This document shows positions 17,701 through 26,916 of a stretch of DNA of 64,000 bases, piece after piece. A model generated the notes under the pieces. That model saw nothing but the letters and a program-made list of their open reading frames with translations. It was not told the DNA's origin and did not search any database. This DNA is from Alloscardovia macacae. GTDB taxonomy: Bacteria; Actinomycetota; Actinomycetes; Actinomycetales; Bifidobacteriaceae. Location of the stretch: assembly GCF_002259705.1 (NCBI RefSeq), contig NZ_MWWT01000005.1, positions 248,001-312,000 of the forward strand, read 5' to 3'. Position 1 is the stretch's first letter, and every line of letters begins with the position of its first letter. The position numbers and the translations under genes are program-made.

Positions 17701-18884
17701 GCCATAAGCCGGACGAGCATCTGGCCGATAAGCTGGTCTCGTGTCGATCCTGGACAGGTCTCGACGAGGTGGACAGGAGAGTCCATAGCGCTGAGAAGAA
17801 CTTCTGCGGTAGGATTCATCAGAGGCGGGGGCGTGCTTTCACTCTGAGGAGTGTCGAGCATAGCGGGAGACGCCAGAAGGGCAGCGAGAGCGGGCTGTAT
17901 GCTCGCTGTCCTCTGGATGTTCTCGAGTGCTGTCTGCGCGTGCTTGCGGCGCATGTCCCACGTGTGCGTCGCTTTGCGCAGAAGAAGCTGAGGCTTTCTA
18001 TACACTGAGTAATCTCTCTGTGACGAATGAGCAGAATCCTCTGCAGACCGGAGGAACTGAACATTCTGCGGCATATGCCTGGTGAGAAGCTCGAAGAAAT
18101 CCGTCAGCGCAGCATCATTCCAGGAGCTCAGTTCAGGAGTGCGCAGAGTGGTCCTCGCCCACGCACATGTGTGCTCGGAGAAAAGAGACGGACTCTCACG
18201 GGGGGAGAGATGGGCAGAAGGCACGGATACGGGCGAGAACTGCAGGCCCTGGTGAGCATCCTCGAGGATAAAAGCATTAATACTCACGTCATGGCGAAGG
18301 CTAAGCCGATGTGTAACGAGTGGCCCATATACCATCTGCGGTGCAGACGTGAGCCGGACGAAACCATCAGCGAGAACGAGCTCGAGCTCATCTTCACTGC
18401 GACGAAGAGTAAGAAGCATAGTATACAGAGTGTCGAAGAGCTTCTGTACGCGCTTATAGCGCTCCGTCTCGAGATGCCATTTTCCATAAGCGCGTCGCCA
18501 CATGCGGTACGCGGTGACACGTTCAGGGTCATCCTGAAAGTCTTCGAACAGTGCTCGCTCGCCCGTCACGAGCGTAGGCTGAACCGACCCATCCCCATAC
18601 GGAGGGACAGGATCCACGAGCCACGGGACAAAGCGTGGGTCGGGGGCTGGAGGGCTGGAAAAATGTGTTTTACTGACACTGAGGCGAAATGGCTGTCCAG
18701 GAGCAGAACACTCGATGTGCTCGCAGTCTTCAGGCAGTGTGGACAGCACGTAAGAGTGCAGGACAGCAGTCTCGTCGAGGACTGAGGACACAGTCTGGCT
18801 CACGTCACGCACGAAAGAATACAGGCTCGAGGCCTGAGAGAGAATATGCCGCTGCTGCTCGCTCGCGGACTGTGCCGTGCTCAC
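14781..18884 (-). CDS. Giant degenerate superfamily I (Upf1/Dna2-like) helicase-type protein
   Basis: About 1367 residues. The layout follows Upf1/Dna2-like SF1 helicases, but every catalytic motif is changed. Where GPPGTGKT is expected (about residue 376-384) the protein has TCPGSTRDQ, followed by a normal-looking GKRVLVTSARQKT. The DEAS/GDxxQL block is IADAHLL...VVLFGDPHLVG (near 15,700-15,800). The YRS...N..FY block reads LSTRPAELLTYANTQAYHGQI, written here as LSTRPAELL then TYANTQAYHGQ. Motif V is MFQSQTRDVLILSCG and the last block LRELATATCSATEQLWVVHAF lacks the SRA arginine. A long helical middle region separates motifs I and II. GTG 18884 has AGAAGG seven bases upstream; an ATG at 18947 is possible. 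The intact 4.1-kb frame argues for selection as a non-ATPase scaffold or nucleic-acid binder. Confidence 0.7.
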   Translation of the reverse strand: MSTAQSASEQQRHILSQASSLYSFVRDVSQTVSSVLDETAVLHSYVLSTLPEDCEHIECSAPGQPFRLSVSKTHFSSPPAPDPRFVPWLVDPVPPYGDGSVQPTLVTGERALFEDFQDDPERVTAYRMWRRAYGKWHLETERYKRVQKLFDTLYTMLLTLRRSEDELELVLADGFVRLTSAPQMVYGPLVTHRLSLRHDVSINAFILEDAHQGLQFSPVSVPSAHLSPRESPSLFSEHTCAWARTTLRTPELSSWNDAALTDFFELLTRHMPQNVQFLRSAEDSAHSSQRDYSVYRKPQLLLRKATHTWDMRRKHAQTALENIQRTASIQPALAALLASPAMLDTPQSESTPPPLMNPTAEVLLSAMDSPVHLVETCPGSTRDQLIGQMLVRLMAEGKRVLVTSARQKTLRTLAAQIPQPLQPLVACEHVLPDVNASPHGSSTTVPDARSCISALQKYAREHTLSELSDTVQALQEKQTHLLDELEGRSSSSSATAQQVIIVQNTRVRVSDAQDFLRRHPERAGFFGGPVPPEARLPLSARELHDLYALQEHLSSTDIADARAQIPAPSTLSSPAQMNEHCAHLQHAQALLTHTYQTHAWLAALEDQTSQTSLISFSDYQIDAIRDFLTHADTLFASRWAFLCIQSSTNPREHVLWEELATLLHDTPAVIAPDENVPSVTDAHIAALDTLENYCATHGSITRLTLLTHPALRAAYHTLSAYTLHTPLTRAACAHLRHTLEDIQRAQRIRTLTDQLHIDVTTENDDEDSTHDLTTQHIRTLLHWRQESFQPLLTQLQLTEDILALLSDDVQNALDEVLPTLCDISEIRGRIDKETAALAQNAQLFQNAAENGSPTCAQLVEACQSADPQLYARAYAQLDSAYRRMDLMQRRDAYLARIRAVCPSWADALEQRAGVHGAHSVPEHLQQAWTYAQYESALAALDSTPPARARTSASTSASTHPPSDQHAASLRRELLSTRYALAVAATHYRTLQRFQQLGPDASRAQVKSAIPAWIMPENAVYAYGARHTDAATSPFDVLIIADAHLLDVSALGLLAQAQTVVLFGDPHLVGVRDGLLARSDVLSDAVERFRTEHLEGKVAFSASCASRCSLYDIVASALGTGAHTRLTLSTRPAELLTYANTQAYHGQIHAARAASARATSVRDASAQEKSASMVSYRVPDTAREENAVTALIHACMESGAYDGKTFGIVSLGDGAYTARLRETLRAHFDPATYTDQQLLCGPAHMFQSQTRDVLILSCGQDARAVRRRSVRSSLALRELATATCSATEQLWVVHAFDPRRDLAFDDVRVPLFRMLSANSSASPSALSTSIRARVTQILEPRTSARHEGQHSAGVSIEDIADSLGDMLL

Positions 18885-19039
18885 CGTGTCACCTTCTTCG
18901 CTTCTTCGCTCGGCATACCAGTGAGGAAGCGAAGTGCAGCCATGCACTGAGTCAGAATCCCCGCTGATATGTGATATATCTCTCAGTCTAGTACAGCGTG
19001 TCTACGAGGGGAATGTGAGCGTTTCGCACGAGATAAAAT

Positions 19040-19074
19040 CGGAGCTGACATCCTCAGTGAGGACATCAGCTCCG
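19040..19074 (-). terminator. Terminator after ackA
   Basis: GGAGCTGACATCCTCA (19041-19056) and TGAGGACATCAGCTCC (19058-19073 approximately) pair with two central mismatches. Reading on the minus strand it follows the ackA stop and is trailed by GATTTTATC. The rest of the 220-nt gap to 18884 shows nothing else clear. Confidence 0.65.
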
Positions 19075-19104
19075 GTTCGTGAAAGGGCTTTCGCTTATGC
19101 GTAC

Positions 19105-20334
19105 TTATGCAGCAAACGTGTTCCCATACGCATCGCCTTCAGCAGCTATCTTCGCTACCTTCTGTGCGATGGCCAGCTCTTCATTCGTAGGAATGACGCA
19201 GACGGTCACCGAGCTGTCTGGAGTGGAGATGATGCGTGGCTCGGAGGAACGGGTCGCATTCTTTTCTGCATCGATCTTCACGCCGAATGGTGCGAGCTTC
19301 TCGCAGACCAGAGCGCGGATAGGATCAGAGTTCTCACCCACACCAGCGGTGAAGGTGATGACATCCAAGCCACCCATCTGAGCAGTGTAGTTCCCGATGT
19401 AGCCCACGATGCGGTGCACGTACACGTCGATGGCGAGCTTCGCATTCTCATCTCCAGCGTCGCGTAGGCCGAGCACTTCGCGCATGTCACCGTGACCAGT
19501 CATGCCCATGAGACCAGACTTCTTATTAAAGAGAGCGTCCAGCTCGTCCACGTTCATGCCAGCGTTACGGATGAGGTGGAAGACCACTGCTGGGTCGATG
19601 TCACCGGTACGCGAGCCCATCATGAGACCTTCGAGTGGGGTCAGGCCCATGGAGGTCTCTACTGGCTTACCAGAAATCTGTGCAGAGACGGATGCACCGT
19701 TACCGATGTGCAGGACGATCTGCTTGAGGCCTTCAGGATCCTTACCAGCCACTTCTGGAGCGACCTGGCCGATGAACTCGTGAGACGTACCATGAGCACC
19801 ATAGCGGCGTACCTGATACTTATCTGCCACTTCCTTATTCAGAGCATAGGTAGCAGATGCTTCTGGAAGCTGGAAGAAGAAGGAGCTGTCGAAGACGAAG
19901 CCCTGTGGCACGTCTGGCAGCAGGCGAGTCATCACCTCTGCGCCCACAGCTTCTGGGCCGTTATGCAGTGGAGCGAGCACTGCCAGTTCCTTCACCTTAG
20001 CGATGTTCTCTGGAGTGACCAGAGCTGGGGTAGGGAAGACCGAGCCGCCCTGCACCACGCGGTGACCTACGGCTACGAGGTCATATTCCTTCAGGTTAGG
20101 ACCGTATTCGTCGAAGAATGCGAGAACGCGCTTGAGACCCTGCTCGTGGTCCTTAATGATTTCATCTTCGAACTGGTGCTTTTCACCGTTATACTTATGG
20201 GTGTAGATGCCCTTTACTGGCTCACCGATCTTCTCGACGAGACCAGAGGCGAGGCCTTCGCCACTTTCCAAGTCCACCAGCTGGTACTTAATGGAGCTGG
20301 AACCAGAATTAATAACGAGTACAGTCTTAGCCAC
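19105..20334 (-). CDS. ackA: Acetate kinase
   Basis: Converts acetyl-phosphate and ADP to acetate and ATP, the main ATP-yielding reaction of the bifid shunt. The ASKHA-fold motifs are present: NSGSSSIKYQL (about 7-17), GHRVVQGGS, FDSSFF, YGAHGTSHEFI (about 175-185), HIGNGASVSA and FTAGVGENS. Length 409 is typical. The start is GTG (20334-20332), with a perfect AGGAGG seven bases upstream. It lies 118 nt after pta on the same strand and is probably cotranscribed. Codon bias is strong, indicating high expression. Confidence 0.97.
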   Translation of the reverse strand: MAKTVLVINSGSSSIKYQLVDLESGEGLASGLVEKIGEPVKGIYTHKYNGEKHQFEDEIIKDHEQGLKRVLAFFDEYGPNLKEYDLVAVGHRVVQGGSVFPTPALVTPENIAKVKELAVLAPLHNGPEAVGAEVMTRLLPDVPQGFVFDSSFFFQLPEASATYALNKEVADKYQVRRYGAHGTSHEFIGQVAPEVAGKDPEGLKQIVLHIGNGASVSAQISGKPVETSMGLTPLEGLMMGSRTGDIDPAVVFHLIRNAGMNVDELDALFNKKSGLMGMTGHGDMREVLGLRDAGDENAKLAIDVYVHRIVGYIGNYTAQMGGLDVITFTAGVGENSDPIRALVCEKLAPFGVKIDAEKNATRSSEPRIISTPDSSVTVCVIPTNEELAIAQKVAKIAAEGDAYGNTFAA

Positions 20335-20452
20335 TGCTCGTCCTCCTATCGCGATAGATATATATCCACTAGTGAGATTACTCCGTGCCGGCTACTTTTC
20401 GCCGGTGAGGCGGGTAGGCGGCACGGAAAAATTGACAGAAAAAAGCGCGAAA

Positions 20453-22135
20453 CTACTCTTCCTGCGCGTACACAGCCGTCAGCGCGATGGTATTAATGAT
20501 GTCCTCCACGAGAGCACCGCGCGACAGATCATTCACCGGCTTATTCAGGCCCTGCAGCACAGGTCCGATGGCGAGGGCTCCAGACGAACGCTGCACGGCC
20601 TTATACGCGATGTTCCCCGCGGACAGGCTCGGGAAGACGAAGACGTTCACATGACCGGCCACGTCGCTGCCCTTCGCCTTCGTGCGCGCCACATCCTCAG
20701 ACCATGCTGCGTCGAACTGAATAGGCCCCACGACCTTCAGATCTGGGTCGAGCTCCTGAACCTTCGCCGTCGCCTCCGTAACGAGGTCCACGTCTGGGCC
20801 AGAACCCGAGCCGAGCGTCGAGTACGAGAGCATACCCACGCGTGGCTCGAGACCGAAGGAACGCGCCGTCTCAGCCGACTGCAGAGCGATCTGCGCGAGC
20901 TGCTCGGCATTCGGATTCAAGTTAATAGCGCAGTCCGCGAAGACGGCCACGTGATCCTCAAAGCACATGAGGAATGCGCCCGAAACGAGCGACTGGCCAG
21001 GCTTCGTCTTAATGGCCTGCAGAGCTGGACGTACGGTATTCGCCGTGGAATTTACCGAACCAGAGACGAGACCGTCTGCCTGGCCGAGGACCACGAGCAT
21101 GGTGCCGAAGTAGGATGCATCCGTGAGCGTCTTACGAGCCTTTTCCTCGGTCATGCCCTTGTGTCCGCGTAGCTCGACGAGCTTGGCGACCATAGGCGCG
21201 AGGATGGCCTCGTCCGTCATGGACTGGAAGCGCGCTTTACTCAGGTGCTCGAGGTTCAGCTCGGCTGCACGCGCGAGGATGGCGTCTTTTTCGCCCACGA
21301 TGATGAGGTCCACGATGTCACGGGCGAGCAGGTAGTCTGCCGCGCGGATGATGCGGTCTTCCTCGCCTTCAGGCAGCACGATGGTCTGCTTTTTCGCGGC
21401 TGCCTTCGTGAGTAGCTGCGCCTGGAATGCGTAAGGCGTCACTGGCTTAGCGAAGTCTGCGCGCTCGAGTGCGGCGAGAACTTCAGACGTCGGCGCGGCC
21501 TGCTCGAAGAGTGCGACGGATGGCGCGATGTCGTCTGCTTCACGGCAGTCGTGCGCTGGAATGACCCAGTGAGGGTAGGCGAGAGTGGCAATTTCTTCCC
21601 GAATCTGCTCGGCCTTCTCCACGTTCTCGGTGTCGAGGCCCGTGACGAAGACTCCGGCTACGGAGCAGCCCGTCTTCAGCGTCTTTTCTATGCAGGCGTC
21701 GATGGTGCGGCGAAGCTCGACGGCATTACGCGGGATACAGCAGATGGCCAGGAAAACAGGAGCCTGAAGGTCCGCCGCTATCTGCAGATCCTGGACGAAG
21801 AACTCAGGGTCGAAGACTGGACGACCATCCTTACCCGTGATGACCACGGCTTCTGGCTCGTGCTGAGGAACGAAGCTTTCCCACGCGCGGGAGATATCTC
21901 CGCGGACGCCTTCGTGGTCGCGTACTGCATGGTTCGGGCATACGACGCGCGATTCCTCGAAGGTCTGCGCTGTGGAACCGAGGTCGATGAGGTGCTGCGA
22001 GAAGGTGTCTTTATGGCAGACGATAGGGCGGAAGGTGGCTGTCTTATATGCGGTGGCGAGGGCAGCGGTGACTCCTGCTGTCACGACGTTACGTCCGTTC
22101 TGGCCTTCTGGGCTCGCGATGAATACTTTTTTCAC
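20453..22135 (-). CDS. pta: Phosphate acetyltransferase
   Basis: Interconverts acetyl-CoA and acetyl-phosphate. Two parts are visible in 560 residues: an N-terminal BioD/P-loop-like domain (about 1-225, beginning VFIASPEGQNGRNVVTAGV) and the C-terminal catalytic PTA_PTB domain (about 235-556, with IVLPEGEEDRIIRAADYLL and GMLSYSTLGSGSGPDVD). The regulatory DRTGG domain found between them in the 700-residue E. coli enzyme is missing, which matches the shorter bifidobacterial form. The start is GTG with AAGGAG nine bases upstream; a -10 TAGAAT lies about 94 nt upstream. It is placed between xfp and ackA, matching pathway order. Confidence 0.96.
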   Translation of the reverse strand: MKKVFIASPEGQNGRNVVTAGVTAALATAYKTATFRPIVCHKDTFSQHLIDLGSTAQTFEESRVVCPNHAVRDHEGVRGDISRAWESFVPQHEPEAVVITGKDGRPVFDPEFFVQDLQIAADLQAPVFLAICCIPRNAVELRRTIDACIEKTLKTGCSVAGVFVTGLDTENVEKAEQIREEIATLAYPHWVIPAHDCREADDIAPSVALFEQAAPTSEVLAALERADFAKPVTPYAFQAQLLTKAAAKKQTIVLPEGEEDRIIRAADYLLARDIVDLIIVGEKDAILARAAELNLEHLSKARFQSMTDEAILAPMVAKLVELRGHKGMTEEKARKTLTDASYFGTMLVVLGQADGLVSGSVNSTANTVRPALQAIKTKPGQSLVSGAFLMCFEDHVAVFADCAINLNPNAEQLAQIALQSAETARSFGLEPRVGMLSYSTLGSGSGPDVDLVTEATAKVQELDPDLKVVGPIQFDAAWSEDVARTKAKGSDVAGHVNVFVFPSLSAGNIAYKAVQRSSGALAIGPVLQGLNKPVNDLSRGALVEDIINTIALTAVYAQEE

Positions 22136-22228
22136 TGTGCGGTACTCCTTAGTCTTTACAGTCTGTTCTTGTCTTCATTTTTCCAGCTTTCGGCGGCTTT
22201 GCGTCGAGCTTCCACACAAACAGTATTT

Positions 22229-22234
22229 ATTCTA
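22229..22234 (-). promoter_or_regulatory. Candidate -10 box of pta
   Basis: On the minus strand TAGAAT lies about 94 nt upstream of the pta start. It falls between the xfp terminator and pta, so pta-ackA can be transcribed separately from xfp. Confidence 0.4.
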
Positions 22235-22300
22235 AGCGAGGTGCTAGAAGAAGCGACACGGGGAGGGGTGGGGATGATGCGTAGGGCCATGCAGAAACGC

Positions 22301-22336
22301 AGGAGGCTCTCCCACCTTACGGCAGGAGAGCCTCCT
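22301..22336 (-). terminator. Terminator after xfp
   Basis: AGGAGGCTCTCC (22301-22312) pairs perfectly with GGAGAGCCTCCT (22325-22336). It lies about 50 nt after the xfp stop on the minus strand, followed by GCGTTTCTGC. Confidence 0.7.
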
Positions 22337-22389
22337 TAAGAGCGTTACAGCTCTACGCTACGAGAGCGAGTGAAGAACGAGAGTCACGA

Positions 22390-24864
22390 CTACTCGTTAT
22401 CACCAGCGGTAGCAGCGGTAGCAGACACAGCACCTGGCTTCTCAGTCTGGACACCGGACCATACCCAGTCAGTGTAGTCTGGGTGATCGTAACCGTTATC
22501 CACAGCGAACTGGAAGGCTTCGGTACGGAATGCTTCGAGCTTTTCGATCTCAGCTGCGAACTTGTCTGCATCTACTGCACGGAGTGCTTCAGCAGTCAGC
22601 TCGTAACGGTCGATGTTATTCACACGCACCATGTCGAATGGCGTGGTGGTGGAACCCTGCTCTTCGTAGCCATGAACGTTGAAGTTGTCATGGTTTGGAC
22701 GATCCCAGATGAGGGAGCGTACCTCGCGAGCGTATGCATGGTAAGCCATGAGGACTGGCTTATCTGCAGTGAAGAGCTCGGTGAACTCTTCGTCAGACAG
22801 AGCTTCGTCGTTCTCAGACGCGTTCTGGATGGCGAGGAGATCCACGACGTTCACGAACTTGTACTTGATGCCGTAGCCCTTGAGCTTATCAGCAGCAGCC
22901 ATGAGTTCCTGGGTAGGAACGTCACCGATGGATGCGAGGACGATCTGTACGTCGTCACCCTCAGCATTCGATGCCCACTTCCACTCAGCAGCACCCTTTT
23001 CGAGTTCAGCCTTAGCTTCGTCGAGGGTGAGCCAGGTAGCAGCTGGCTGCTTACCAGCGATGATGGCGTTAATCTTGTTCGTGGACTTGTATGCCTTCTC
23101 GGATACTGCCAGGAGCATGTTCGAATCCACTGGGAAGTAGATGCCGACCACGTGATCGTTGTTGAAGTTCTTGTTCAGCAGGATGTCGATCACACCTGGA
23201 TCCTGGTGGCTGAAGCCGTTATGATCCTGACGCCATACGTGCGAGGAGACGAGCAGGTTCATGGAGGAGATAGGCTTACGCCATGGGATCTCACGAACCG
23301 TAGCCTCCAGCCACTTAGCGTGCTGGTTCAGCATGGAGTCGATCACGTGAACGAAGGACTCGTAAGAGCTCCAGATACCGTGGCGACCGGTGAGCAGGTA
23401 AGCCTCGAGGAAGCCTTCCATCTGGTGCTCGGAGAGCTGCTCGGTGACCTGACCGGTCACAGCCATGTTCTCGTCCACGAGCTCAGAGAGGTAGCCGTTA
23501 TCCCACTGCTTCTTCGTTACTTCGTAAGCAGCCTGGAGACGGTTCGAAGCGGTCTCATCTGGTCCGAAGATGCGGAAGCTATCTGGGTTACGCTTGATGA
23601 TGTCACGGGTGTACTCACCGAGCTTACGGGTAGCTTCGAGCTGGCCCCAACCGTGACCGAACTCCTTAACTTCCTTAACCTCGTAGTCCTCGATAGCTGG
23701 CAGATCCAGCTCTTCGCGGATGCGGCCACCGTTTGCGTTAGGGTTCTCACCGATACGCAGGTCACCTTCAGGCATGAAAGCGGTAACTTCTGGACGTACT
23801 GCGCCATCCTCAGTGAAGAGCTCTTCTGGCTTGTAGGACTCGAGCCAGTTCTTCAGAACTTCGAAGTGCTCTTCGGTGTCGCGTGCAGATGCCAGTGGCA
23901 CCTGGTGGGAACGCCAGGAACCCTCGGTCTTCTTACCGTCGATGAACTTAGGGCAGGTCCAGCCCTTAGGAGTGCGGAAGATGATCATAGGGTAGAATGG
24001 ACGGTCTACGTCATTCGTCTGAGCGGTAGCCTTGATGTCGCAAATCTCGTCGAAGACAGTCTCGAAGAGGTCAGCGAAGCGACGGTGGATGCTCATAGCA
24101 TCTTCGTCATCGAAGCCAGCGACGAACTCGTATGGTTCGTAACCCATACCGTGGAAGAACTCGTGGAGCTCTTCGTCGGAGATGCGAGCCAGGATGGTAG
24201 GGTTAGCGATCTTGTATCCGTTCAGGTGAAGGATAGGAAGAACGATACCATCGGTGCGTGGGTTCACGAGCTTGTTCGACTGCCAACCGGTCGCCAGAGG
24301 ACCAGTCTCAGCTTCACCGTCACCGACGATGGCTGGAACGAACAGGCTAGGGTTATTCATCACAGCGCCGTATGCGTGGGACAGAGCGTAACCGAGCTCA
24401 CCACCCTCGTGGATGGAACCTGGGGTCTCTGGTGCATAGTGCGATGGGATACCACCTGGGTAAGAGAACTGACGGAAGAACTTCTGCAGACCTGCTTCGT
24501 CCTTCGTGATCTCTGGGAAGTACTCGGTGTAGGTGCCGTCGAGGTAAGACTGTGCAGTACCTGCTGGGCCACCGTGACCAGGTCCCATGATGATAACGGT
24601 GTTCTGACCGTGATCTGCGATGAGACGGTTAATGTGACCGATGAGGAAGTTCAGGCCTGGAGTGGTACCCCAGTGACCCACGAGACGATGCTTCACGTCT
24701 TCACGGGTGAATGGTTCCTTCATCAAAGGGTTGCTGCGAAGGTAGATCTGACCGATGGAAAGGTAGTTAGAAGCACGCCAGTACTTATCTACGCCTTCCA
24801 GAGCCTCCTCGGAAACTGGAGCGTCCAGCTTCTTCCATGGAGTACCGATTACAGGACTAGTCAT
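22390..24864 (-). CDS. xfp: Xylulose-5-phosphate/fructose-6-phosphate phosphoketolase
   Basis: The key thiamine-diphosphate enzyme of the bifid shunt: splits xylulose-5-P or fructose-6-P with phosphate into acetyl-phosphate and glyceraldehyde-3-P or erythrose-4-P. The 824 residues match the bifidobacterial enzyme. Motifs include [10 protein letters not shown] (about 64), [11 protein letters not shown] (about 94), the TPP-binding stretch [18 protein letters not shown] (about 183-200) with [11 protein letters not shown], and [17 protein letters not shown] further on. The start [13 protein letters not shown] at 24864 follows AGGAGG; a longer frame from 24933 lacks such support. Extreme codon bias (no CTA/TTA Leu and few TCA Ser) marks it as one of the most expressed genes. 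Divergent from guaA. Confidence 0.98.
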   Translation of the reverse strand: MTSPVIGTPWKKLDAPVSEEALEGVDKYWRASNYLSIGQIYLRSNPLMKEPFTREDVKHRLVGHWGTTPGLNFLIGHINRLIADHGQNTVIIMGPGHGGPAGTAQSYLDGTYTEYFPEITKDEAGLQKFFRQFSYPGGIPSHYAPETPGSIHEGGELGYALSHAYGAVMNNPSLFVPAIVGDGEAETGPLATGWQSNKLVNPRTDGIVLPILHLNGYKIANPTILARISDEELHEFFHGMGYEPYEFVAGFDDEDAMSIHRRFADLFETVFDEICDIKATAQTNDVDRPFYPMIIFRTPKGWTCPKFIDGKKTEGSWRSHQVPLASARDTEEHFEVLKNWLESYKPEELFTEDGAVRPEVTAFMPEGDLRIGENPNANGGRIREELDLPAIEDYEVKEVKEFGHGWGQLEATRKLGEYTRDIIKRNPDSFRIFGPDETASNRLQAAYEVTKKQWDNGYLSELVDENMAVTGQVTEQLSEHQMEGFLEAYLLTGRHGIWSSYESFVHVIDSMLNQHAKWLEATVREIPWRKPISSMNLLVSSHVWRQDHNGFSHQDPGVIDILLNKNFNNDHVVGIYFPVDSNMLLAVSEKAYKSTNKINAIIAGKQPAATWLTLDEAKAELEKGAAEWKWASNAEGDDVQIVLASIGDVPTQELMAAADKLKGYGIKYKFVNVVDLLAIQNASENDEALSDEEFTELFTADKPVLMAYHAYAREVRSLIWDRPNHDNFNVHGYEEQGSTTTPFDMVRVNNIDRYELTAEALRAVDADKFAAEIEKLEAFRTEAFQFAVDNGYDHPDYTDWVWSGVQTEKPGAVSATAATAGDNE

Positions 24865-24897
24865 ATGTCCTTGCCTCCTACAATTAGGTGCATATTT

Positions 24898-24911
24898 ACT
24901 ATAGTGAGTCG
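24898..24911 (-). promoter_or_regulatory. Promoter of xfp
   Basis: TATAGT on the minus strand (24903-24898) gives a start about 28 nt upstream of the xfp ATG, leaving room for AGGAGG. The overlapping minus-strand bases CGACTCACTATAG (24911-24899) are identical to the core of the phage T7 promoter. Confidence 0.5.
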
Positions 24912-25289
24912 GGCATGTGCCGTTCTCGAACACCTATAATTTTATGCGAGGGGCATGACTAAAACAAGACTGCCTGTGTGGACGTGGTAGGTTTTGGCTG
25001 TAAATGTTACGTATTTACCCGTTAAATGTTCATTAATGTTTCAGTAAGTCACGTCGAGTTTCTGTAATATTTCCGCTTTTCCTCGGAATAGCAGCGTTTG
25101 TGTCGATGTTAGGTTTCTGTGACTCATGTGAGGATTTTCGTTCATATTTTTTCTGTCAATTTTTTCTTTGAGCGTGTCGCGCTTTTCCGTACAGAAAACT
25201 CATTCAGAGAAATCCCAGAAAATGTCTTAAACGACAGGCATAATAGGGGGACTTATATGGTATATAAACCTCGATTTTCTGGAGGCATA
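24912..25289. other. Divergent regulatory region xfp-guaA
   Basis: An AT-rich 378-nt stretch between two highly expressed divergent genes. Three near-identical heptads occur: TAAATGTT (25001-25008), TTAAATGTT (25022-25030) and TTAATGTTT (25034-25042). A candidate guaA -10 is CATAAT (25239-25244), about 45 nt upstream of its ATG. A frame in phase with guaA stays open from 25119, but its N-terminal part is unlike GuaA. No riboswitch fold was recognised. Confidence 0.5.
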
Positions 25290-26852
25290 ATGGCCACAGG
25301 TCCTGTACTTGTTATCGACTTTGGCGCTCAGTATGCTCAGCTGATAGCACGCCGTGTGCGCGAAGCTCATGTATATTCTGAGATCGTTCCTCATTCCATC
25401 ACTGCTGAGCAGATCCTCGAAAAGGATCCGAAGGCCATCATTCTCTCGGGTGGTCCAGCGTCTGTCTACGTCGAGGGTGCTCCGCTTCTCGACCCGAAGA
25501 TTTTCGAGCTGGATGTGCCTATTCTCGGCATCTGCTATGGCTTCCAGGTCATGGCACATCAGCTGGGCGGAGTCGTGGATAAGGCAGCTCTCGGTGAGTA
25601 TGGTAAGACTGAAGCCATTATCGATGAGACTGAGGGGATTCTCAGCGGTTCTCCAGCAGAGCAGTCCACGTGGATGAGCCACGGTGTGGCTGTAAAGGAA
25701 GCTCCAGAAGGCTTCTCTGTACTTGCTCATACCGAGGGTGCTCCTGTGGCTGCTATGGCAGATGAGAAGCGAGGTCTGTTCGGTGTGCAGTGGCACCCAG
25801 AAGTGAAGCACACGCCACTGGGTCAGGATGTCATCGAGAACTTCCTCCATAAGGAAGCAGGACTTGGAAACGAGTGGGATTCGTCCTCCATCATCGAAGA
25901 CCAGGTAGAAAAGATTCGTCAGCAGGTAGGAGATGCCCGTGTTATCTGTGGACTGTCTGGCGGCGTGGATTCTGCTGTAGCTGCAGCTCTCGTCCATAAG
26001 GCAGTGGGAGACCAGCTCACCTGCGTCTTCGTGGATCACGGTCTGCTGCGTAAGGGCGAGGTCGAGCAGGTGAAGCATGACTTCGTCGAGGCTACTGGCA
26101 TTAAGCTCGTGACGGTAGATGCTTCGGAGGAGTTCCTCACAGCTCTCGAAGGCGTTTCGGAGCCAGAGCGTAAGCGTAAGATTATCGGCGAAAAGTTCAT
26201 TCGCACCTTCGAAAAGGCTACACGCCAGATCGTGGCAGACGCTGCTGAAGAAGGCGGAGAGATTAAGTTCCTCGTGCAGGGCACGCTCTACCCAGATGTG
26301 GTCGAGTCTGGCGGCGGTGACGGCGCTGCGAATATTAAAAGCCACCATAATGTGGGCGGTCTGCCAGATGACCTCCAGTTCGAGCTCGTGGAGCCACTGC
26401 GCACTCTCTTTAAGGATGAGGTACGCGCTGTAGGAACCGAGCTCGGTCTTCCAGAAGAGATGGTGTGGCGTCAGCCATTCCCGGGCCCAGGCCTTGGTAT
26501 CCGCATCGTGGGTGAGATTACCCGCGAGCGCCTCGCAGTACTGCGTGAAGCAGACGCCATCGCTCGTGAAGAGCTATCGAAGGCAGGTCTGGACCGTGAT
26601 ATCTGGCAGTGCCCAGTTGTCCTGCTGGCAGACGTGCATTCGGTAGGTGTCCAGGGTGATGAACGTACCTACGGTTCGCCTATCGTTCTGCGTCCAGTCA
26701 GCTCGGAGGATGCTATGACGGCAGACTGGTCTCGCGTCCCGTATGACGTGCTCGCGAAGATCTCCACGCGCATTACAAACGAATGCCGTGAGATAAACCG
26801 AGTCGTTCTGGATGTGACTTCGAAGCCACCTGCGACCATCGAATGGGAGTAA
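25290..26852 (+). CDS. guaA: GMP synthase (glutamine-hydrolysing)
   Basis: Aminates XMP to GMP with ammonia channelled from glutamine. The class I amidotransferase domain (about 1-195) has the nucleophile region GICYGFQVM (Cys near 83) and the His-Glu pair in WHPEVKHT (about 169-176). The ATP pyrophosphatase domain carries the P-loop [12 protein letters not shown] (about 222-233), and the C-terminal dimerisation domain ends [10 protein letters not shown], the classic GuaA end. Length 520 is usual. ATG 25290 follows GGAGG (25281-25285). The pairing with divergent xfp is the arrangement seen in bifidobacteria. A strong terminator follows. Confidence 0.97.
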   Translation: MATGPVLVIDFGAQYAQLIARRVREAHVYSEIVPHSITAEQILEKDPKAIILSGGPASVYVEGAPLLDPKIFELDVPILGICYGFQVMAHQLGGVVDKAALGEYGKTEAIIDETEGILSGSPAEQSTWMSHGVAVKEAPEGFSVLAHTEGAPVAAMADEKRGLFGVQWHPEVKHTPLGQDVIENFLHKEAGLGNEWDSSSIIEDQVEKIRQQVGDARVICGLSGGVDSAVAAALVHKAVGDQLTCVFVDHGLLRKGEVEQVKHDFVEATGIKLVTVDASEEFLTALEGVSEPERKRKIIGEKFIRTFEKATRQIVADAAEEGGEIKFLVQGTLYPDVVESGGGDGAANIKSHHNVGGLPDDLQFELVEPLRTLFKDEVRAVGTELGLPEEMVWRQPFPGPGLGIRIVGEITRERLAVLREADAIAREELSKAGLDRDIWQCPVVLLADVHSVGVQGDERTYGSPIVLRPVSSEDAMTADWSRVPYDVLAKISTRITNECREINRVVLDVTSKPPATIEWE

Positions 26853-26881
26853 GGCGGCAGTAAGCGTCTTATAGGTCGAGC

Positions 26882-26916
26882 GGGGCTCAGGATGGCAGGC
26901 ATCCTGAGCCCCTTCG
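26882..26916 (+). terminator. Terminator after guaA
   Basis: GGGGCTCAGGATG (26882-26894) and CATCCTGAGCCCC (26900-26912) form a perfect 13-bp stem with a 5-nt loop followed by TTCG. The remaining sequence to 27143 shows only a weak CTGCACA/TGTGCAG hairpin near 27,057-27,080. Confidence 0.75.

Noticed and set aside
22483-24939. Very long open frame antisense to xfp (over 800 codons)
   Set aside because: It results from the extreme codon bias of xfp, which avoids CTA, TTA and TCA, so no stops arise on the other strand. The composition is protein-unlike and no ribosome-binding site or homology was recognised. Similar antisense frames across pyk (4237-5682), secA (49577-52348) and sigA (59684-61267) are explained the same way.
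25119-25289. N-terminal extension of GuaA starting at 25119
   Set aside because: The segment is hydrophobic and unlike GuaA, includes the AT-rich promoter region, and the ATG at 25290 has GGAGG in ideal position and gives the standard 520-residue enzyme.
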